Source of the DNA: Saccharina japonica
Taxonomy: Eukaryota; Sar; Phaeophyceae; Laminariales; Laminariaceae
Direction: 5' to 3'
Assembly: GCA_008828725.1 (NCBI GenBank)
Contig: MEHQ01000840.1
Location: forward strand, 94,128-158,127
Length of the DNA: 64,000 nt
Below the pieces are notes generated by a model. It searched no databases. It had not been told where the DNA came from and saw nothing but the letters and a program-made list of their open reading frames with translations. Position numbers and translations under genes: made by a program. Below, piece by piece: positions 39,083-48,200 of this stretch (within the stretch, counting starts at the first letter, position 1; each line of letters opens with the position of its first letter).

Positions 39083-39605
39083 ATCTACCTGAAACCCATC
39101 GCCAAATTCGATACCAGCAAAAAACTCATCTCTCTTTTTCCACCACATCATGTCGTCCTCCTCTTAAGGAGAAGATTATTAGAGATCGGGAACCGTTCCA
39201 AGAAGTATCTGTTGTTTGTTGTTCTAGAGAGAATTAGGCGTTTGGTTCATATTCGTGGCTAAAATAACAGCAACGAGACACTGTTTGGTTGATCGTGTGA
39301 GTTGGAATACCAAGTGGGTACAGCACGGAACAGTGCTGGCAGACTGCTAGAACACGCAAACACGCAGCGATATATACCTGAAGCCCATCGCCAAATTCGA
39401 TACCACCACCAGCATATTTTGTCATCTCTCTCTTTTTCCACCACCTCATGGCATCACAGGGTTTCCACCCCCTCCTCCTTCTGCTAACGCACCGAAATTT
39501 ACCTGAAGTGCATTGCAAAAAATCGATACCACACCACCAGCACATTTTTCATCTCTCTCTCTCTCTTTCCACCACCTCATGGCGCCCGCCCCGGGTATCC
39601 ATCCC
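39083..39605 (-). repeat. Three tandem exon-like units, GGTGGTGGAAA..TTCAG type
   Basis: On the minus strand each unit has an ATG or CATG followed by AGGTGGTGGAAA, then GGTATCGAATTTGGCGATGG, then CTTCAG followed by a donor-like GTATAT, GTAAAT or GTAGAT. Two units also share GGAGGAGGGGGTGGA before the ATG. Peptides are MRWWKKREMTKYAGGGIEF and relatives. This is either a decayed tandem exon or a simple repeat; the peptide is not recognised. Confidence 0.4.
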
Positions 39606-39872
39606 CTCCTCCCCCTCTTCCTCCTCCCCTTTCTCGGGATGGAGGAAACCCGCCAAAAACAATCCCGTGCATTGGAGATGATCAAAACAGACGCGGTTTT
39701 GGTCCCTATAGAGACTGACCGCTCCTACGCTAAAACTAGTGCCAAAAGCCCAAAAGAGGCAAATGGCGCGCCCATAAAAGACTGGTTTCTCTCGACATTA
39801 TTTTCGCCTACTACTGGTACATACGAGTACAATTCACAAAAAAACAAACGTCCGCAGCCTTTACGTACGTAG
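39513..39872 (+). CDS. Unrecognised 119-residue frame
   Basis: A plus frame with polar, protein-like composition after 39640 (MEETRQKQSRALEMIKTD, TDRSYAKTSAKSPKEANG, IKDWFLSTLFSPTTGTYEY). It overlaps the minus-strand exon-like repeats, so at most one is real. No family recognised. Confidence 0.25.
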   Translation: MQKIDTTPPAHFSSLSLSFHHLMAPAPGIHPLLPLFLLPFLGMEETRQKQSRALEMIKTDAVLVPIETDRSYAKTSAKSPKEANGAPIKDWFLSTLFSPTTGTYEYNSQKNKRPQPLRT

Positions 39873-39949
39873 CACATATCATAGCACGTCGCGCTCCTCT
39901 CACGGCAACAACAACAACAAAAAAAAGCATGCCCACAGGGTACTCGTAC

Positions 39950-40235
39950 CTGGAAGCATCTCTCATTAATGTGGCCCCTGAAGCAGATAAGAGCCTCGAG
40001 GACATTGATTGGTGCGATTTTTCCCTAGCTAGGCGTCTCCTATACGTACGGGTAGTATTTGGTCTACGCGTACAATTCGAACGTATCCACAAAAAAAAAA
40101 CGTCACCACGTATACTCTCTCACACACAAACAAAAAAAAAACACATACCCAGAGGTACCTAGTAACATCATTGACATCTGTATGACTCAAAGCAAAAATA
40201 GCGTCGAGGACACCGTGCGATTTTTACCCTCACCG
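39950..40235 (-). repeat. Two related exon-like minus-strand segments
   Basis: 40030-39952 reads EKSHQSMSSRLLSASGATL up to CTTCCAG then GTACGAG. 40232-40158 reads KSHGVLDAIFALSHTDVND up to ACTAG then GTACCTC. The DNA is alignable, so this looks like a duplicated exon with its donor. Confidence 0.3.
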
Positions 40236-40319
40236 GCTCTGCACTACTGCTACCACTGTGGAAATACCGGGTCCCTGATACTTTAACCTCGTGTACCGGA
40301 GCAAAGAACAGCTTGCTGT

Positions 40320-41450
40320 TATACGTGCTGCTTTGTTTGCTTCACGGCTGTTGGGGCGGACACAAACAAACCCGGGCCGCATAGATAGGCTTTCCCACCG
40401 ATTTCGACGACAACAAACAGATAAAAAATAAAATGTAAAAATAAATCACTACGTACGTACGACTCGTATGTATGTAAGTATGCATGCATACGAGCTTTCT
40501 CCAAAATAATCTGCTGCCCGGCTACTACACCTGAGCAGCACAAGGGCACGGTGTTGATACGCGCAGCCAGGTAGGTGTTTTTGAACCTTCACGCCAATCT
40601 CGTCCAACAAATAAAAAAAGTTAAAAATAACCACCCGCACGACCCTTGTATGTATATTTCGTACATCGTATCTTCCTCCGAAAAACATAAATAAAATCTG
40701 ACTACGTACCGTCACCACCCAAACAGCACAAGGAAAATGTTATGATCTGCGCAAACAGGTTGCGTCAACCCCCGCCCCGTCCCGCCCTGGTTGGTGAAAA
40801 CCCAACGTGCTCCGTCCCGGCATTGTAGGGATGCGAGGGTCTATGGTCATACGGCTACGGTCGTGCACGACATGAGTACACCCCCCCCCCTCCCCGCCGC
40901 CCCCGGCCCCGCCCCCGGCCCCGCCCCGTCCCGTCCCGCCCCGCTCTGCCCCACCCGGGATGCACAAACCGATCTCGCCAACAAATGAAACGTAAAATAA
41001 CCACGCAAACTACGACCTATGTTCCTCGGAAAGAAAAACCCGATTACCATTACCCAAGGGGATGATGATGATGATGGTGGTGGTGGTGATGATGGTGTGT
41101 ATGCGCAAACGGGTGTCAGCCCCACAGGGGATGCCGCACGCCGATCTCTCGCCAACAAATAAAATGTTAAAAATAAATAAAAGTAAACCACCCACCCGTA
41201 CCACCACCAACATGTCTCTTCCTCCTCCTCCTCCTCCTCCGAAATAATAAACCGACTTACTGTTACACCTAGACACCACAGGGTAAAGCCCTTGCACGGT
41301 GTTTGGCATGCGCGGGACAGGGTATCAAACCCCCCCCCCTCCCCTGCACCCCCGCCGCCCCCTCCATCCCCCCCCACCCCGCGGATGCTCACACCGATCT
41401 CGCCAAGAAATATAGCGTAAATTAACTACAGTACCTCCGAATCACCAATG
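40320..41450 (-). repeat. Four to five degenerate tandem units with TTTGTTGGCGAGATCGG
   Basis: On the minus strand the units repeat a motif order: ATTTGTTGG(C/A)GAGATCGGTGTG, a variable GC-rich stretch, CTTGTGCTGTTTGGGTGGTG or TGTGGTGTCTAGGTGTAACA, then a donor-like GTAAGTCGG or GTACGTAG, and (A)TTTCGGAGGA. Unit lengths are about 200-300 bp. The peptides EIGVSIRG, EIGLCIPG and DEIGVKVQ start each unit. It could be a tandemly duplicated exon; the decay is strong. Confidence 0.4.
40785..40885 (-). repeat. T-family type 2 repeat, reversed
   Basis: GGTTGGTGAAAACCCAACG, CCCGGCATTGTAGGGATGCG and GGTCATACGGCTACGGTCGT, ending in a C-run. Confidence 0.85.
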
Positions 41451-42108
41451 ACTAAAACCGTGAGTCAGCAAGATCTCACGTCTAAAATCTAATCGGTACG
41501 TGCCAAGTATTTGACTCCTGGTCGGTAAGCCGGCTGGTTAAAAGCCAGCTGGTGGCCAGCCGACTTTGGCGACTTAAGTCTGGCGAGCGAAGCGAGCGAA
41601 GCCAGTCGTCCCCGGCCGAGCCCCCCCCCCCCCCCCCCCCCGCCCTAAAACGCAAAAAAGGTGTCCCGCACTCAGTAATCCTTTCTACAACTTTGGAAAC
41701 CCAATGCAGTAATAGGGGTCCCAAAATACGGCTGCCTGAATAAGGCGGTATCCCGATACAAAGCGGTCAAAATCGCTTGGCGCCATGGGGGAATGACACT
41801 CATAACCTGGAACGAATAAGGCGACTTCCCTCTACAAGGCGGTCGTATTACTCTACTATCAATAGGCACACCAACCGCCTCCTTACTGGTGGCACCCCTA
41901 CCGTAAAGTAGGAAATACGCGGCACCTCCGTCCGGGAAACAAACTAACTATTAATCCGACGACTTAAACCAACTAGTTTGGTGACTTAGCAAACTAACTA
42001 TTCATCCGACCTAAGCCAACTAGTTTGGCGACTTAAAAAGTCGGCGCCACAACTCCCCAGCTCTTCTACAACTTTACAGGGGGGTGGGTTTCTAGAAACG
42101 CCGCCTTT
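41451..42108. other. No recognised gene; short duplications
   Basis: A poly-C run of about 23 at 41620. AAACTAACTATT..ATCCGAC..CCAACTAGTTTGG is duplicated at 41940-42035. GGCTGGTTAAAAGCCAGC at 41530 can fold. Nothing coding is supported. Confidence 0.5.
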
Positions 42109-42217
42109 TTACGGAGGGCCTGTCATGGCGAAGGAATCGATGTTGAAACCCTCGGAGATGAAGCACAGCCGGATGATGGCCGGACCGGCAGGCAAGCCGC
42201 CCGCTCCCCCACCAGGG
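42109..42217 (-). CDS. CBM6 gene last exon
   Basis: Acceptor AAAAAATTGCAG; phase 2 in. It reads PGGGAGGLPAGPAIIRLCF then ISEGFNIDSFAMTGPP and TAA. It is homologous to the first 30 residues of the 48882 exon. The Asn of GFN is in the usual CBM6 binding-site position. Confidence 0.78.
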
Positions 42218-45200
42218 CTGCAATTTTTTGTCGATACACGTGAGAGAATGGTAAGAGAATCGGTTACGATGAAAACATGTTTTTTGGTTTGTTCTGGTAG
42301 ACGGAGAATGACATGTACTTATTACGCGGCGGGGGTGGGTGGGTGGGGTGGGGGTGTACTCATTTGTTGCTTGCCTTAGTCATTTGACCATTGACCACGC
42401 ATCCCTTTCGAGACGGAGCACCGTTCCTACTCCTAATAGAGACACCTCCAATATCTGGGCCCTCAGTACGTTGTTTCCATATATTACAAAGATTTTGCTT
42501 GCTACTCCTGTCCCCTTCCTGTTTCGCCCCCTGTGGCCACCATCTATCTCCTAAGATAGCGAGGTATTAATACGCGGCCGGGGGGGGGGGATAATGGGAA
42601 AGGGGAGTGGTGCCGACAGTAGTACCAGTAGTAGCAGCTACAGCAGCAGTAGTAGTGGTTCGTTTCATCCCCTTTCTTCAAAACCAAGCAAATCAATTCG
42701 GCCATTTCATCCCTTTTCAAAGCAAGTAATATCATATTTTCTTCAAACAATATTTTTTTGTATTCAGCCCTTTCTCGAAAAGCAGAAACGGAGTCCCTCT
42801 ACGTAAATGTTCGGCGCAGTGAAAACGTATTGCTGGTACGGGGGGGACCATGTACGTATAGTAAATAGGACCAAATGTTGTGTTTTAATAGTAAACATAG
42901 TTAAAACATTCACTGCGGAGTAGGTTTCTGTGTACACCATAAATCCTGTTCACTACGATGGTCCCCTGTAATATTAGGGAGGACCATAGTAAATAGGTCC
43001 AAAGACGCGTGCTACGGTAAAGAAAGGGTGCACTTTTTGGCTAAACGTTTTCTGAACGATCGGGCCCCTTAACCCAAACTCTTCGGACTCTCATTCTTGT
43101 GTTGTTGCAATGTGTTTAATAGTAGACTCAGGTCATAGGACGTACTCATCGGGTACGTAGCGAGGCATGCTACGATAGAGGTGCACCATGTTTTTTCTGA
43201 GCTCCTCACTTAAGGAGCGTCATACCTCACCGAAAAAATGATTTTGGAGGAAAATAAAAGTGCTGCCGGATGCGAAATCTCATGACCGAAGTATATTCTG
43301 AAACATTATTCGTCACAAACATGATAAAAGTCCGACGAATTTGGGTTAAGGAGCCCGATTTTTCAGAAAACGATTCAGCCAAAAAGTGCTACCTCTACCG
43401 TAGCACTAGTCTAGCCCTTTAATTTTTCCTCCAAAACCTATGTTTCGGTGACGGACGGACGGAGCTCCTCAAGTGAGGAGCTCAGCAAAAACATGAGGCA
43501 CCTCTATCGTAGCATGCCTCCCAAGTATTGTTAGTAAAAATTGTTGAATACATAGGTTTTTTGTGTACACCGTAGGCACCTATTTACTATGGTCCCCTGT
43601 AATATTACGGAGGACCATAGTAAATAGGTCCACATCTTGTTAGTAAAAAATGTTATATATATCGGGTCTTGTGTACACCATAGATCCTGTTCACTGTTCA
43701 CTATGGTTCCCTGTAATATTACGGAGGACCATAGTAAATAGGTCCACATCTTGTTAGTAAAAATTGTTAAATATATAGTTTGTTGTGTACACCGTGGGCA
43801 CCTATTTACTATGGTCCCCCGTAATTACGGAGGACCATTGCAAATAGGTCCACATCTTGTTAGTAAAAATTGTTAAATATATAGTTTGTTGTGTACACCG
43901 TGGGCACCTATTTACTATGGTCCCCCGTAATTACGGAGGACCATAGTAAATAGGTCCACATCTTGTTAGTAAAAATTGTTATATATATATCGGTTTTTGT
44001 CTGAGCCGTAGGTCCTGTTAACTATGGTTCCCCGTAATATTAATATTACGGAGGACCATAGTAAATAGGTCCACATCTTGTTAGTAAAAGTTGTTATATA
44101 TATATCGGGTTTTGTGTACACCATAAGTCCTGTTCACTATGGTTCCCTGTAATATTACGGAGGGCCATAGTAAATAGGTCCACATCTTGTTAGTAAAAAT
44201 TGTTAAATATATAGGTTTTTGTCTACACCGTAGGTCTCCTGTTTACTATGGTCCCCCGTAATTACGGAGGACCATTGTAAATAGGTCCAAATATTGTTAG
44301 TAAAAATAGTCAAATATATAGTTTTTTGTGTACACCGTATGCCCTGTTTACTATGGTCCCCCGTAATATTACGGAGGACCATAGTAAATAGATCCACATC
44401 TTGTTAGTAAAAATTGTTATATATATCGGGTTTTGTGTACACCATAAGTCCTGTTCACTATGGTTCCCCGTAATATTACCGAGGACCACAGTAAATAGGT
44501 CCACATCTTGTTAGTAAAAATTGTTACATATCTATCGGGTTTTGTGTACACCATAAGTCCTGTTCACTATGGTTCCCTGTAATATTACGGAGGACCATAG
44601 TAAATAGGTCCACATCTTCTTAGTAAAAATAGTTAAATATATAGGTTTTTGTCAACACCGTAGGTCTCCTGTTTGCTATGGTCCCCCGTAATATTACGGA
44701 GGGCCATATATAGTAAATAGCTCCAAACATTTGTTAGTAAAAATAGTTAAATACATGGGTTTTTGTGTCTACCATAGGTCCTAAATCGGACCAAATATTG
44801 TTACTCGTAGTAAAAATAGTCAAAAAGATGTTTTTTTTGTGTACACCGTAGGTTACCTATTTACTATGTACAGTCCCCCGCAATAATATTTAAAAACAAA
44901 TCAAGCCGATCCCGCTTACATGACGAGCAGTGGCTCAAACTCTCCCCACCCCCCGGTAGACTGCACCGTCACGAGACCGCTTAGGTCCGTCTCGTAGTCG
45001 TCGCACCCGGTACCGCCGGAAACCACACGCATCGACCCCGAGTTCCCGGGGGGAGCCGCCACCAGGAAGCTGAAGTAGAACGTCTCGACTGCGAGAAGAA
45101 GCACAGACATAAGGGGGGGGTGGGGGGAGGGAGGGAAGGGAGGGAGGGAAGGGGTGGAAGGGGGTGGGATGGAAGGCGGGGAGGGGGGTGACCTCGTTTG

Positions 45201-48200
45201 TCGCTTGCCTTTGCAGTTTGACCGTTGACCACGCATCCCTTTCGAGACTGAGAGGCGCCGCTCCNACAATGGACTATTGCTTTTACAATAGATCTTCCGA
45301 AAGTTCATTTAAATGGAATTGGTCGAGATACTGCTTTCGTGGTTCATCTATTAATAGGAATGGATGGGCCAATAGATTTGTGTCCAGGCCTTCCAATAGA
45401 TATTGTTCCAGCAATTATGTTCTGGTCTTGTCTCACAATTGGAATGGTTCAATCAAACCGTTTCTGCTCTCACCTTCCAATTGGAATCGTTTCAATAATT
45501 TCGTTCTGTTTCTTTCTATTAACTATTAATAGGAATGGTCGGATCAATAGGCTTCTGCCCTGACCTTCCAATTGAAGTTGTTTCAACAATTAGTTTCAGG
45601 TCTTGCCTATCAATAGGAGTGGTTTGGTCAGTAGGTTTCTGTGCTGACTTTCCAAATTAAATTGTTGATTTTTTTTCTGACCTCGACAATTCCAATTAAT
45701 AGACCGTACTTGAAATCACTGGGTTGGACAATTTCAATTGGTAGATAACACTCGAAAAAAATGGCTATACAACTCCGACTGATAGATCTCACTCGAAATA
45801 ATTTGACTGGGCAATTCCAATTAATAGAAATCACTCGAAATCATTTAGTTGGACAATTGCTTTCAATAGATAGCATTTGAAATCAAGTGTCTCAGCAATT
45901 CCAATTAATAGCCAGCACCCGAAATAAATTGTGGGCACAATTCCAATTAGTAGGCAGCACCCGAAATCAGGTGCCCGGACAATTGCAATTAGTATCCTTC
46001 AATCGAAATCATTTGGTTGGGCAAATCCAATTAATAGACAGCATCCGAAATCAGTTGTAGCCACAATAGACTATTGTAATAGGAAAGGTCCAAATAATTG
46101 TNNNNNNNNNNNNNNNNNNNNNNNNNNNNNNNNNNNNNNNNNNNNNNNNNNNNNNNNNNNNNNNNNNNNNNNNNNNNNNNNNNNNNNNNNNNNNNNNNNN
46201 NNNNNNNNNNNNNNNNNNNNNNNNNNNNNNNNNNNNNNNNNNNNNNNNNNNNNNNNNNNNNNNNNNNNNNNNNNNNNNNNNNNNNNNNNNNNNNNNNNNN
46301 NNNNNNNNNNNNNNNNNNNNNNNNNNNNNNNNNNNNNNNNNNNNNNNNNGGGAGGGAGGGAGGGAGGGAGGAAAAGAGAGAGGGAGGGAGGGAGGGAGGG
46401 AGGAAGAGAGAGAGGGAGGGTCGGGAAAAGTGGGGTTTGGGATCATAGGTACAGTCCTCTGTTTTTTTACCGTAGTGGTGTCCCCTCTCCCCTGTTGCGG
46501 CGTTTATGATTTGTAGCACAAGTGTCCCCTCATCATCCTACCTGGCAGGCGCTATCACCTGCTTGGATGGATGCATCTCTCGCTCCCTTCGTTCAGAAAG
46601 ACATGCGGCGCGCAAGCGAGCAAGCAAGCGACTAATACAAGAATGATAACGTCAAACACCCTTCCTTGAGTGAGCGACCAGAACAGAACCAGAAGCAGCT
46701 ACCCGCATAGCAGTAGTCGGTCTCTAGGTCCATTCTGCCTTTAACCTTAACATTACGCCGACAGTCGTAGACCGTTTCTTTGTTTTCTGTATGAAGACGG
46801 GGGATATATTAACTTAACAGGCACAATTCGATGCAAGTCGACGAGGGAAAAATGGGCTGAAGTCTTTTCGCGACAAACATGCAAGGCACAAACCGTAGCG
46901 GGGGAGGAGGGAGAAAATTCTACTCTGTGATCCCAGATCTAATTTGCGACAAGGAAGTAGAGAGAAAAAGAAGGGCGGAGATAATAAAAGGGATAAACAA
47001 AAAAACAAGATTAAAAAAAATTGCGCCGACGGTCGTAGATCGTTTTTTGTTTGGTTTTCGGTATGGAGACGGGGGGAAAAGAGGCTGCAGCGGGGAAGAA
47101 ATGGCCCGACAGAAAAAGCGCACGGCACAAAAATAACCTGAACGTGGGGAAAGCGGCAGGCCTATTAGTAGAAAAAGCGCACGACACAAAAAGTAACCTG
47201 CAAGTGGGAAGAGTGGCAGGCCTATTAGTATAGTGCTCACCGATTTCTTCGACATCGACCGTGTAACGCAGGAACTCGCCCGGCCTGGTCCACCCTACGC
47301 TGTAGCCGCTCCCGTCTGAATTTTCGCTCACGTCGACTGCTTCCTCCGTTCGGAAGGCCTGTTTATCATGTGGAAAACCCGGACACGCCGAGGGTAGGGG
47401 ACGCTGGCATAGTGAGAAACAGATCGATCTATGCACGTAGACGGGCACAACTCGAACCACGTGAAAAACTTATTGCAAATTTTACGATATTGTATGTAGC
47501 TTAAAAAGTGACAGCAAAATGTATTCAGCTCAACAACCAATCATTGAATTATAAAGATGTTGGGTATTAAACAAATACTCGACCGCTTCGTCCGTTCGGA
47601 ACGCCTGTCGAAATGTAGAAACCCGGACACGCCGAGGGTAGATAACACAATAAATTGTATGGTGATAAAAGGATCGCTCGAAGGCCACAACTCAAACAAG
47701 TTTTTTAAAACACATTAATACCAGATATATAGCAAACTGTATCGTAACTTGCACCTATATATAGTCTACTGGTGGCAAATTGTATCGAAGTTAAAACGTG
47801 AACGTGCTGCAGCAAACGTTTTGTTAACTAAAATAATGACTGAGTAATGTATGCACGTGCTAAAATATTGTTTGAAACACATTCCACTGTTTTTTAAGTC
47901 AGTTGGTTGGTATACTACACCCCAACTACTGCAATACCAAGCCGTTACGTCCAATCAAGACATGCTTCATTCACAGCCATCAACCACTAAATCATCAACC
48001 ATCAGCCATCAAAACTCCCCACTCCTCGGACAGATGATCTATCTATCTACAGATCATCTAGATCATGATCCACTATAGATCCCAACCCACCGTTTTGAGG
48101 TTGTTGTTGCATATATCTGTATGGTACAAGCCCTAACGCAGGAAAACCTTTTCCTGTAGATATCATGCATGGAAGCATGCAGAATGCACGGCTACCCCCA

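Noticed and set aside
46031-46519. Open frames across the N run
   Set aside because: They are mostly unknown bases; nothing can be read.
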